Positions 9,601 through 19,187 of a stretch of DNA of 64,000 bases are shown piece after piece; position 1 is the first letter of the stretch; every line of letters starts with the position of its first letter. The notes below the pieces were generated by a model. It searched no databases, was not told the origin of the DNA, and was given only the letters and a program-made list of their open reading frames with translations. The stretch comes from Closterium sp. NIES-65. Lineage: Eukaryota; Streptophyta; Zygnematophyceae; Desmidiales; Closteriaceae. The translations under genes were made by a program, and so were the position numbers. The stretch covers positions 131,501-195,500 of the forward strand of contig CANXME010002521.1 in assembly GCA_948144175.1 (NCBI GenBank), written 5' to 3'.

Positions 9601-12132
9601 GACTGCAGCTCCAGTCCCGCACCTGGGACTGCAGCTCCAGTCCCGCACCTGGGACTGCAGCTCCAGTCCCGCACCTGGGACTGCAGCTCCAGTCCCGCAC
9701 CTGGGACTGCAGCTCCAGTCCCGCACCTGGGACTGCAGCTCCAGTCCCGCACCTGGGACTGCAGCTCCAGTCCCGCACCTGGGACTGCAGCTCCAGTCCC
9801 GCACCTGGGACTGCAGCTCCAGTCCCGCACCTGGGACTGCAGCTCCAGTCCCGCACCTGGGACTGCAGCTCCAGTCCCGCACCTGGGACTGCAGCTCCAG
9901 TCCCGCACCTGGGACTGCAGCTCCAGTCCCGCACCTGGGACTGCAGCTCCAGTCCCGCACCTGGGACTGCAGCTCCAGTCCCGCACCTGGGACTGCAGCT
10001 CCAGTCCCGCACCTGGGACTGCAGCTCCAGTCCCGCACCTGGGACTGCAGCTCCAGTCCCGCACCTGGGACTGCAGCTCCAGTCCCGCACCTGGGACTGC
10101 AGCTCCAGTCCCGCACCTGGGACTGCAGCTCCAGTCCCGCACCTGGGACTGCAGCTCCAGTCCCGCACCTGGGACTGCAGCTCCAGTCCCGCACCTGGGA
10201 CTGCAGCTCCAGTCCCGCACCTGGGACTGCAGCTCCAGTCCCGCACCTGGGACTGCAGCTCCAGTCCCGCACCTGGGACTGCAGCTCCAGTCCCGCACCT
10301 GGGACTGCAGCTCCAGTCCCGCACCTGGGACTGCAGCTCCAGTCCCGCACCTGGGACTGCAGCTCCAGTCCCGCACCTGGGACTGCAGCTCCAGTCCCGC
10401 ACCTGGGACTGCAGCTCCAGTCCCGCACCTGGGACTGCAGCTCCAGTCCCGCACCTGGGACTGCAGCTCCAGTCCCGCACCTGGGACTGCAGCTCCAGTC
10501 CCGCACCTGGGACTGCAGCTCCAGTCCCGCACCTGGGACTGCAGCTCCAGTCCCGCACCTGGGACTGCAGCTCCAGTCCCGCACCTGGGACTGCAGCTCC
10601 AGTCCCGCACCTGGGACTGCAGCTCCAGTCCCGCACCTGGGACTGCAGCTCCAGTCCCGCACCTGGGACTGCAGCTCCAGTCCCGCACCTGGGACTGCAG
10701 CTCCAGTCCCGCACCTGGGACTGCAGCTCCAGTCCCGCACCTGGGACTGCAGCTCCAGTCCCGCACCTGGGACTGCAGCTCCAGTCCCGCACCTGGGACT
10801 GCAGCTCCAGTCCCGCACCTGGGACTGCAGCTCCAGTCCCGCACCTGGGACTGCAGCTCCAGTCCCGCACCTGGGACTGCAGCTCCAGTCCCGCACCTGG
10901 GACTGCAGCTCCAGTCCCGCACCTGGGACTGCAGCTCCAGTCCCGCGCCTGGGACTGCAGCTCCAGTCCCGCGCCCGGGACTGCAGCTCCAGTCCCGCGC
11001 CCGGGACTGCAGCTCCAGTCCCGCGCCCGGGACTGCAGCTCCAGTCCCGCGCCCGGGACTGCAGCTCCAGTCCCGCACCCGGGACTGCAGCTCCAAGAAA
11101 AAAGTTGCGGGGATACACAGAGAAAAGTGAGGAGCAGAGGTCGGCATGAAAAGAAACGGGATCAGGAAGAGGAGGAGCGGCATAATGCGTGCTACATTGG
11201 GATGGAATAATACCATCCCATTCTTGACCATCCCATTCTCAACCCCTTTCCATTCTTGACCTTTCCATGCGCCTCCCAACGGCCCCCAGCCCGTCCACAA
11301 CTCCCCCTGCAACCCCCCTTCCAGCCCCGTGGCTCACCGACGGGCCCCGCCTGCACGAAGAGCTCCCAGATAAGCTCCTCCGACATCTGCGCTCGTGGGG
11401 CGTGGCGCGCGGGGGAGCGATAGGGGGACAGGGGCCCAGAGGGGAAAAGGGGGAGGTATGGGTGGAAAGGGGCACAGGGGAAAAAAAGCATCACGGGGGG
11501 AAAGGGGCACACACAGGTGAGAAAGAGGGAAGGCACGGGGAGGTCCAAAGGGCACAGGGGTGAATGAGGGGGGAAAAGGGCACAGGGGTGAATGAGGGGG
11601 GAAAAGGGCACAGGAGGAAGAGGCGGAGCATGGGGGATCAGGGACACACAGGGAAACGGGGGTCGCATTGAGCACAGGGGGAAAAGGGGTGGGGCATGGG
11701 GGAAATGGTGAGCGTGAGGGGGGACAACGGACACAGCGGAGAACGTGGGGGAGCGTGGAGGGGACAAGGGCACAGGGGGAAATGAACAAGGGGGACAGGA
11801 GAGGGGGAGGGTAGGTAAAGGGGTAGGTAAAGGGGTAGGTAAAGGGGTAGGTAAAGAATGAACAGAGTGGGGGCTGCAGGGAGGTTTTGCCGTAAGCAAA
11901 CGCGGGATGGCTGAGGCCAATGCATGACATAGCGGCGACGAGGACCCACAACCACGCGGATGCAACCGAGTGTTATTAGCGCACGGACAGAACTAAGCGC
12001 GCTGCGAGGCACAGGAGCGCAACGCACCTGCGGGTCGAGGTTGCCGACATAGGCCGTGGCATCTTGGTTGCGCTCCTGCGCGTGCTGCCCGATCAGGTTC
12101 GCGCCCACCCCCGGCGTGATCCGCGTCGTCAT
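6631..12132 (-). CDS. SF3B4: Splicing factor 3B subunit 4 (SF3B4/SAP49), 8 exons
   Basis: U2 snRNP SF3b subunit that binds pre-mRNA near the branch site in the nucleus. Exons on the minus strand: 12132-12028, 11386-11338, 9405-9317, 8846-8727, 8340-8275, 8022-7936, 7808-7715, 7460-6631. All junctions are GT-AG, the frame closes exactly, and the product is 479 aa. It begins [20 protein letters not shown], nearly the plant SAP49 N-terminus. RRM1 has [14 protein letters not shown] and [17 protein letters not shown]2 has [39 protein letters not shown] and [20 protein letters not shown]. The last exon encodes [10 protein letters not shown], then a Pro/Gly-rich tail with repeated HGGAPGGGY motifs, typical of the family. 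Intron 2 is 1.9 kb, mostly minisatellite; introns 4 and 5 start with tandem copies of their own 5' splice sites. RBMX2, another spliceosome gene, lies 1.3 kb away. Confidence 0.95.
8191..8290 (-). repeat. 20-bp tandem array duplicating the exon 5 5' splice site
   Basis: Five perfect 20-bp units on the plus strand begin at 8191, 8211, 8231, 8251 and 8271. Read in the gene's sense each contains AACCCCAAG|GTGTGT (the most distal ends GTGTGC). The copy at 8271 is the authentic exon 5 end; four more lie in the intron at 20-bp steps. The array therefore presents five near-identical donor sites in a row. Confidence 0.95.
8589..8730 (-). repeat. 20-bp degenerate tandem array duplicating the exon 4 5' splice site
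   Basis: Starting at the exon 4 donor (GACCCT|GTGAGACTCGC), about seven 20-bp units continue into intron 4. Most keep CC-GTGAGACTC; two have lost the GTGAG core. They are more diverged than the intron 5 array, so probably older. Confidence 0.85.
8930..9170. repeat. GTGAG-rich simple repeat in SF3B4 intron 3
   Basis: Irregular GTGAGTGTGAGT-type repeats on the plus strand, hence CACTCAC on the transcribed strand. There is no coding content. They sit between the exon 3 donor and the exon 4 acceptor. Confidence 0.75.
9574..11095. repeat. 26-bp minisatellite, about 58 copies, in SF3B4 intron 2
   Basis: The unit is 26 bp and includes GGGACTGCAGCTCCAGTCCC followed by GCACCT. The 1522-bp array is almost perfectly homogeneous from its low-coordinate edge; variant units (GCGCCT, GCGCCC, GCACCC) cluster in the last ~150 bp. 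Each unit holds a 7-bp inverted repeat (GGGACTG/CAGTCCC, 6-nt loop). In the gene's sense each unit also reads CCCAG|GTGCGG, a good donor-like site. No stop occurs in most frames, so ORFs of 524-676 aa across it are artefacts. Confidence 0.98.
11547..11866. repeat. Short tandem repeats in SF3B4 intron 1
   Basis: About 2.5 copies of a ~30-bp G-rich unit (containing AAAAGGGCACAGG) lie at the low-coordinate end. Four copies of a 12-bp unit GGGGTAGGTAAA lie near 11815-11860. Between them is G-rich sequence with no coding signal. This makes four of the first five introns of the gene repeat-bearing at their core or edge, plus the simple repeat in intron 3. Confidence 0.8.
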
Positions 12133-12468
12133 CGCGTGCTGCTGCCGTTTACCTATACGCCCACAAAATCACTCGATCTACTCCCAGAAAAACAACCCCC
12201 AGGTTACGAATTGGTCGTTCAGTCGTTGGAGTCCAGGCTAGTCGTTTCCCGCAAACATTGGCCTACCGCCTCGCGTTGAGCTTCCGATCAGTGTCGAAGC
12301 AGGCGGATCGAGGCCAAGGTATCGTGAGGGGCACGAGAAAAAAAAGCGGGAGGAAATGAGAGAGATGCCTTCAAGTGGAGTGGAGGGGATGAGGGAACAC
12401 AGACAAGTGTACTGAGAAATTGGAACAAAACAAAACGTCCATCAACAGGTCCAGCTGAAGCAAAACGC

Positions 12469-12542
12469 CGCTCCCAGGTGGGCTTGAACCACCGACCTTA
12501 CGGTTAACAGCCATACGCTCTAACCAACTGAGCTACGAGAGC
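12469..12542 (-). tRNA. tRNA-Asn (anticodon GTT)
   Basis: A 74-nt cloverleaf on the minus strand. The 5' acceptor strand GCTCTCG pairs with TGGGAGC (one G-T at each of two positions). The D-arm is TAGCTCAGTTGGTTAGAGC, the anticodon loop CTGTTAA has GTT, and the T-arm is GGTGGTTCAAGCCCACC. A and B boxes are intact and a T-run follows the 3' end (12465-12462), fitting Pol III termination. There is no intron. It lies between the 5' end of SF3B4 and a divergent plastid-protein gene. Confidence 0.95.
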
Positions 12543-12629
12543 TGATTCCATATTGTAGCTACAACATCTCATTTTATTTACAAAAGAAACTTCGTTTGCG
12601 GCGATGGAAAGCTGTTCCACATTTTCACC

Positions 12630-13394
12630 ATGGCTACCGCAATGCTCACCTCAGCGGCTGTTGCGCTCCCCCTGCGCTCAACGGCTACCATCCCCGCGGC
12701 CCTTTCCTCCGCGCGCACCCGCGTAACCCCCGCGCTCCATGCGCGAATCACTGCTTCGCGCGCTCTTCCCCGCGTTCAACGCACGCTTGTTCGCGCGAAG
12801 GCGAGCGATGAGGGGAGCAGCACGGCGGAGATCGTGGGGGCTGTGAGCGGGCTGATTTCCGTTCCCGTGGTTGCGTGGTCGCTCTTCACCCTCAAGACCA
12901 CCGGTGAGCGCCACCGTTCCCGCCACTTCCGCCGCCGCTACTCTGACATTGCCCCCATTACCGCCATCCCGTTGACATGCGCGATAACGATACCCAACTT
13001 CGCCTCCCATGCGACTCCAACGGCCTGCTGCCTTCCTTAATTTTCTCCGTGCCCACTCCACACAACTTCGCAAAGTCACTGACCCCGTCCACTCGCGCTT
13101 TTAACAAAACCCTTCCTTCTCCCTGCAGGCTGCGGGCTGCCCCCGGGGCCAGGCGGCAGTTTGGGCGCGCTGGAGGGAGTGGCGTACCTGGCGATAGTGG
13201 GGCTCGTGGGGTGGTCCGCGTACACCAAGGCCTCCACCGGCAAGGGGCTGCCCAACGGCCCCTACGGGCTGCTGGGGGCGGCGGAGGGGCTGGCGTACCT
13301 GACGCTGCTGGCGGCCGTGGTGGTGTTCGGGCTGCAGCTGCTGGACTACGGCTACATTCCGCCGCCCGTGCCCGGGGAACAGTGCTTTGGTTAA
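12630..13394 (+). CDS. Small predicted plastid membrane protein, 2 exons
   Basis: Exons 12630-12903 and 13129-13394 join at GT-AG sites to give 179 aa ending GEQCFG. Residues 1 to ~55 are rich in Ala, Thr, Ser and Arg (MATAMLTSAAVALPLRSTAT), typical of a chloroplast transit peptide. Three hydrophobic segments follow: GLISVPVVAWSLFTL, GVAYLAIVGLVGWSAY and GLAYLTLLAAVVVFGLQLL. The last two are each preceded by a similar motif, GPGGSLGALEG and GPYGLLGAAEG, so the mature part looks like an internal duplication. I do not recognise a characterised family name. A thylakoid or envelope location is inferred from the transit peptide and helices. An alternative is a mitochondrial protein, which the Arg-rich leader does not exclude. 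Confidence 0.8.
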
Positions 13395-13801
13395 GAGCTG
13401 CCCGGAGCTGTCGGGGATAAGAAGATGATATAGCGTTGCGACATGCTGCTGCCTTGTCAACTGGTGGCTTGCAGTGCTGGCTCACACTGGTGTTGGATGT
13501 CTATTGCCGTCCTTCCGTATGTCTTGAATCTTGATGCCTACATTGCATCTGGTTGGGGTGGTGCTTCATTTTTGGACTCCATGGCAGTGGCTGCTGACAT
13601 TTGAATGCCTATGAGTTTGACTTGGGGAAACGGAGGAAGTGTAGGGGCAAGAACCTGCCCTGCATGCAACAAAAGCTGCAGGTTATGTCACGTTATGAAC
13701 AGCAGATCGAATAACCTTTGGAGATGGTGACCTTTGTAGTCACCAGGTTGACCACAAGGGAGACAGGTCACTGGTGCCCTGCCACAATCAGTGCATCCCA
13801 G

Positions 13802-15500
13802 TCACCTACGACAATCCTCATCCCTTTTCCTCTGCCTTCTGTCTTCATCACTCTTGCGCTTTGGCCTCTCTTCCTCATCCTCCTCCCTTCGCCGCTTGTG
13901 CTTGTCATCACTGCCCTTGAACCTCAGTAGTTTTTCCTCCAACTGCCGTCCTGCACCTCTCCTCTCTTCTAGATCATCCTTACCCCTCTCTTCCCGCTTC
14001 CCATGCCTCTCACCACCTTCCCTGCTTCTGACCTTCCTCCACTCATCCTTACCCCTGCCTTCATCCTCCTCTCCTCTCAGCCTGTCATCTCTCCCCTCAT
14101 TCGCTTCATTCTTAAACCCCTCTTGCTCGATCACACTCTTCCTTGACGCATGCCCATCCTTCCTCTCACGTTCTCCCTTCCCAGTCTGTCGCGCCTTGTG
14201 CCTTCCCTCCTCTCTCCTATGACCTTCTCTCCCCCTGACACCTTCCCCTCCGCCCTTCACCTCCTCAAATTGCCCTCTCCGCCCAGGAACTTCCTCTTGC
14301 GCCCATCTCTGGGTTCTATCATCGCCACCCTCCCCATTTCTCTCCCTCCCCTCCTCCTCTCTTCCCCCGTCTGGCCTCCCACCACCGCCTCTCCCACCAT
14401 TCTCTCGCTCTTCGCGCTGCTCGAAATTCGCCCTGCTGCGGCTCTCTGTTCCCCGTACCGTGTCCTCCTTCCCGCCCCATCCCGTGTCAGCGTTTCTCTG
14501 GTGGTGGGGAAGACAGAACGAAGGAACGCCAAACATCGTTTGGGATTGAATCGGGCCCTAGTTTGAGAGCACCAAGTGAGAGACTTTCTGATATTCAGGC
14601 GAACTCTACCTGGGCATCATGAGAAAATCGGCAGTTGTCCCCTCGTGTGCACTCCCCTCTTTGGAACGCATAGCAGACTCCGTTCTCCTCCCGGCGCTTC
14701 TCCCGCTCCTCCTCATCCTCCTTGGCTATCCTCTTGTAGTCCGCCACATGGTCCACCTTTACTATCCGCCCCGCAACCTTAGCGCCGTTCAGGTTGTCTG
14801 CACAGCGGGAGGAGGGAAGAGCGAGAGAAAGGGTGGAAGGAGGCGGTTGGGATGGCGGAGTGAGGGGGGGGCGGATTTGGCAGGAACCGTTCAAGTCCAG
14901 TAGAAACTCTCTTAGTGATCATAGCTGAATTGCTGATGTATTTGATCCGAGGTGGTCACGCTAAGGCATCAACAGGATACACCCAGGCCCAACATACGAA
15001 GGAACGCACCTACAGCGAGGATGGTGCTGCGCTGGTCCTCGTACGCCAGAAACGCGAAGCCCTTGGACTTGCCGGTGGACTTGTCCCGCACCAGATTCAC
15101 ATCCATTATTTCACCGTACCTAGCCACGTGGGAAGGGACGGTAAGGGAAGAGGAAAGAATGAGAAGGAGAGCGGACTGGGAAAGTGAGAAAAAAGGCAGC
15201 TAGTCGAGGAAGCTTGACGTCTATAAAGAATGGAGCAGCGCAACTTTTTACAGTGCACTACAGCGAGTCGTGCACACGGAACCATGACACCTCTTTGCGA
15301 ACATTGGAAACTATGGGTGAGTCTTACTGGGCAAAGACCGCAAGGAGGTCGCCCTCAGTGAGGTCGTACGGAAGGCCGCCAACGTAAACGTACGCGGACT
15401 CCTTGTACTTGGCGTGCCATGACGCTTCGTCCGACACTCCTCTAGCAGTCTCTCGCGCTGTTATTTTCTGAGTGTTCTTGATCTGCGTTAGGGGATTCAT
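13802..15500 (-). CDS. RBMX2: RBMX2/Ist3-like RRM and CCCH zinc-finger protein (RES complex), 4 exons
   Basis: Exons on the minus strand: 15500-15328, 15119-15010, 14797-14610, 14497-13802, all GT-AG, giving 388 aa. It starts MNPLTQIKNTQKITARE, followed by SWHAKYKESAYVYVGGLPYD, the conserved N-terminus and RNP2 of the family. RNP1 is KGFAFLAYEDQRS. A CCCH finger follows (CYAFQRGECTRGDNCRFSH), as in the plant orthologues; the human protein lacks it. The tail of ~200 residues is Arg/Glu/Lys-rich and low complexity. In yeast, Ist3/Snu17 with Bud13 and Pml1 forms the RES complex, which joins the activated spliceosome and aids splicing and nuclear retention of unspliced RNA. Orthology is firm from the domain order. 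Confidence 0.93.
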
Positions 15501-16584
15501 GATGGCTAATGGTCAGACGGAAGCAAGACTCCGCCGTAACCGCGTGAACCTTGCTTAGTCTCTAGATGATCAAGAAGTAACAGGGACACTAACGCCGTAT
15601 ACTGCAAATGGTCAGGGTATGTTATCGGGCCTTATCTCAGGCAATAGTTGGGAAAGATAGCGACATGACTCCTTGCTTCAGCGGAAGAACTCTGCTTCTG
15701 AAAGGATCGTGGATCACATATAAATGTTGGCCGTCAAGTTTCCTTGGCGGTACGCGAGCTGCGGGAGTTGTTCGTGCAGTTCGACGATCTGTTCGCAAAT
15801 GTTTTCCCTGAGCTTCCCTGATGATGAATGCCAGCACTTCAGAATGCCACTGAGACGAATGCCTGTTTTGATGTGTCTCAGGACTTTCGTAATACCTGGT
15901 TTGGTTACATAAGGGTTCTCAATCTCACAACGTACAGTGCATGGGTAGTGATAGCATATAAGAATACAGTGATTCCAATATTCCTCTAAGGGCGGGTCCA
16001 GCGCGTACGTTTTCCGTACATTAAAGTTCATCAAGTGCGGTAATCTGTATTCCGTTACGGTTTAAAAAGGTGCAATTTCAGAACCGCTGTGCACCGCCTG
16101 ATAAATTTTGAAACCACGACGAATAAACCGTATAGGACCTGCAAACGTACGCGCTGGACCCGCCCTAATACCAGGCAGGCACTGTCACGGCTCTCTAGAG
16201 ATTAGCAGGACACTTTTGACAGCCAGGTCCTGTTTGTCGGCTGTCTATTCACGCCGTGACACGCGCCGGCAGCTGAGCATGGCCATTCGAAGATTTCCAT
16301 GAGCTGTTTGGAATTGCCGAGGTTGCTTGTGAGGTTCACAGCAGCTGACGAATCAAGGAGCAATGCAGAGAACCCCGTTCCAGCATTTCCTTGCACGAGT
16401 AGCAAGTCCCAAACGGTCTTAGAGACCCAGTGACAGCGATTGCTAGATTCTGCCTGCCGTCACTCAGCAAGCCAAATCGCACTGAAATCAGGACATCGCG
16501 AGCAAGCTCTATTGCTCTAGCATCGCTCTATTACCTGGTGCTGTTTCGTGTTTCGTTACCTTCACTTCTCAAACTAATCGCGCC
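15501..16584. other. Intergenic region upstream of two divergent genes
   Basis: No supported coding sequence. It is AT-richer than its surroundings and contains a long perfect inverted repeat (annotated separately). It should hold the divergent promoters of RBMX2 (minus) and the phosphate translocator (plus). Confidence 0.6.
15989..16167. repeat. Fold-back element with 24-bp perfect terminal inverted repeats
   Basis: AGGGCGGGTCCAGCGCGTAC plus GTTT at about 15989-16012 is repeated exactly as its reverse complement at about 16144-16167. The arms are separated by ~130 bp of AT-richer sequence without coding content. The whole 179-bp unit fits a MITE or fold-back transposon remnant. No clear target duplication is visible. 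Confidence 0.75.
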
Positions 16585-18630
16585 ATGGCGTTCCTTAGTC
16601 CTTTGTTGCGGAGAATTATATTGAGCTACTTCTACGTGGCGATATGGATCGTTTTAAGCTTCTCCGTCATTATTTTCAATAAGTACATCCTGGACAGGAA
16701 GATGTACAACTGGCCGTATCCCATTAGGTGAGCTTCTGGAAGCTGCCTCGTGATCCACGTCGAAATCTAACAGAACGTCCACATCTCCATGTTTTGCGCG
16801 TCTACCTTCTGCTCTACTCACCTCCCCGCGTAAGCGCCGTTTTGGACTCCCCTTCTCTTCCCCTTCCTCCCGCTTCTCCCCCTCCCTATCCCGCCTGCCG
16901 CGCCCCCATCCAGTCTGACGATGATCCACATGGCGTTCTGCTCGTCGCTGGCGTTCGTGCTGGTGCGCGTGGTGCGCGTGGTGGAGCCGGTGGCCATGAG
17001 CCTCGAGATGTACGTCTCGTCCGTGCTGCCCATCGGCGCGCTCTACGCCATGAGCCTCTGGTTCTCCAACTCCGCCTACATCTACCTCTCCGTCTCCTTC
17101 ATCCAGGTGCCACTCTCTCCCCTTACTCCTGGTTAAAGTGTGCTGTGCTTGTCGCTCTTCTCTGCTGCCACGGCGTTGGCCCCGTAATGCGTGCCTAATG
17201 GCGTCCATCCTATCTCTTAGCACAGCTCGTCTGCCTGCTCTCGTTCCCTTTTTCCTCCCGAGCTTCCGTCCTTTGTCACCAAGAAAAACGTAGTGCTGTT
17301 ATCTGGGGTCCTCGCCCACTCGTACATGTATCCTGCTTATTCTTTGTCCTCATGCCTCTGCCTCTGCTTCCGTGTCCCTCCACCTCTCTCCATGCCCACC
17401 CCCCCCCCCCCCCCCCCCGTTCTCCCCAACCCACTCCTGTCCGTCCGTGCCCCCACGACCAGATGCTGAAGGCGCTGATGCCAGTGGCGGTGTACACGCT
17501 GGGAGTGGCGTTTCAGAAGGACGCCTTCCGCTGCTCCACCATGAGCAACATGCTGCTCGTGTCGGTGGGAGTGGGCATAGCCGCGTACGGCGAGGCCAAC
17601 TTCAACTTCACAGGCGTCCTCCTGCAGCTCGCCGCCGTTGCCTTTGAAGCCACTCGCCTCGTGCTCATCCAAGTACGCCTCTGTATGCTTGATCTTTACC
17701 TTGTGGTTACTGGTTACCACAGAACCCATTCACGGGCTCCTCTCATCCTGTGCCTTGACCTAACAGCCAATGCCCAAGAAGCAGCTGATAGCCTGGTCCG
17801 CTGAAGCGCCTCTGTCACCCCAGTGCACCATGCCCCACTGATGTCTTTGCAAATCTCAGCTCGTCTCTCCCCATGCATCCCACGCCGCCCCTGCAGATCC
17901 TGTTGGCGTCCAAGGGCATCTCCCTGAACCCCATCACGAGCCTGTACTACGTGTCCCCCACATGCCTCATCTTCCTCACCATCCCCTGGTTCTTTGTTGA
18001 GTACCCCTCCCTCGCCCCGCACCTCGCCGCGCCCCACCCCGACCTGCTGGTGTTTGGGGGCAACTGTGTGTGCGCCTTCGCCCTCAACCTCGCTGTCTTC
18101 CTGCTCATCGGCAAGACGTCAGCGCTCACCATGAACGTGGCAGGTCTGTACACGTGTTGCTCGCTGTTGCATGTGTCGTCCAATACTGCGGGGTTCAGAT
18201 GTTACCCCTGCTGGTTTTGTTGTCAAATTGCCTGATTGTTGGCCTGTGCTGGATCTCTTGCCCTGCAGGGGTGGTGAAGGACTGGCTACTCATTGCCTTC
18301 TCCTGGTCTGTCATCAAGGATAGGGTAACTGCCATAAACTTGTTTGGGTATCTTCTGGCGTTCGGTGGAGTGTGCTGGTATAATCACTCCAAATTGCAAG
18401 TAAGTAAGCCGGTGCATCAATCGAAGAGACATTGAGGTTTTTTGCACCGTACATTTAGTCTTAAGACGTGTGTGGCACCCTTTGTTTGGTGTTTGTTGGG
18501 CAATGAGCAGGAAATGAAGTCCAAGGATGCTGCAAGGAAGGCTGCACAATTGGATGAAGAGGAGGGGCTTATTAAAGATGGCCCATCCTCAGACTCGGTA
18601 GTGCAAAAGAGACAGTCCCAAAGCTCCTAG
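16585..18630 (+). CDS. Sugar-phosphate/phosphate translocator, KT/KD group, 6 exons
   Basis: Exons 16585-16727, 16914-17106, 17463-17672, 17897-18143, 18269-18399 and 18511-18630 give 347 aa, the same length as I recall for the plant group (Arabidopsis At2g25520/At4g32390 type). It is a ten-helix drug/metabolite-transporter fold (TPT domain). Conserved stretches are [85 protein letters not shown] and [20 protein letters not shown]. The Lys-Thr/Lys-Asp signature of the group is present (GKTSALT...VVKDW). There is no plastid transit peptide, so Golgi or ER placement is more likely. The substrate is unknown for this subgroup. The C-terminal tail is charged ([11 protein letters not shown]). Confidence 0.94.
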
Positions 18631-19187
18631 TGTAGCTTAGGTTGGTAGTATGAGAACCAGCTTAGCTACAAGCTTTGTCCTCATTTACACTTGTACTGGC
18701 TGCGAATGTACACATTAGCCCAATAAAGATAAATGCAGCTTCTGTGTTCGAATTAGGCTGCTACACTCTGACGCGCGTTAAAGGGAAGTTAAGCAAGGTA
18801 CAGAGCGCCACGTGGTTCGTTATGAGCCATGTTTCCCGCGCTCCTTGTCGACGAGGCTCTCAATCTGTGATGATGACCGACATGCCCGAGGCTTTGTGCA
18901 CCACCACTTCACCTGCCTGCCTGCCATTCCCCAGACCAGACTGTGTAGCTTGGTCCCCGCAAGTATCTGAACCGAAACACTTGAAGAGCAATCACTTGCT
19001 CCGCCGAGACAGCACCGCCACTTCGTCCCTTACCGTTCTCTGTTTCGCTTCGTAGGTCGACGTGCCAAGCTCTTCCCAGCGTCACGCCGGTTTCAGTCCG
19101 TCACAATCGTCTTGCGTCGGCGCAAGTGGGAGGTTCTGCCGATTTCTCTCACCTCTGCGCGTCCAACTCGCCCGAAACCTGCCGTTC
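18631..19187 (+). other. Intergenic region
   Basis: It holds the 3' UTR of the translocator, with a possible polyadenylation signal AATAAA near 18721, then the presumed promoter of the plastid protease. No other gene is supported. Confidence 0.55.

Noticed and set aside
9574..11095. CRISPR array
   Set aside because: Units are directly adjacent with no unique spacers, and the context is an intron of a eukaryotic gene.
9233..11312. Long ORFs of 524-676 aa on both strands across the 26-bp array
   Set aside because: The 26-bp unit lacks stops in most frames, so any array of it is open. The peptides are pure 26-residue repeats and lie in an intron.
14150..14566. 138-aa plus-strand ORF rich in Ser/Pro/Leu
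   Set aside because: Antisense of the Arg/Glu-rich tail of RBMX2.
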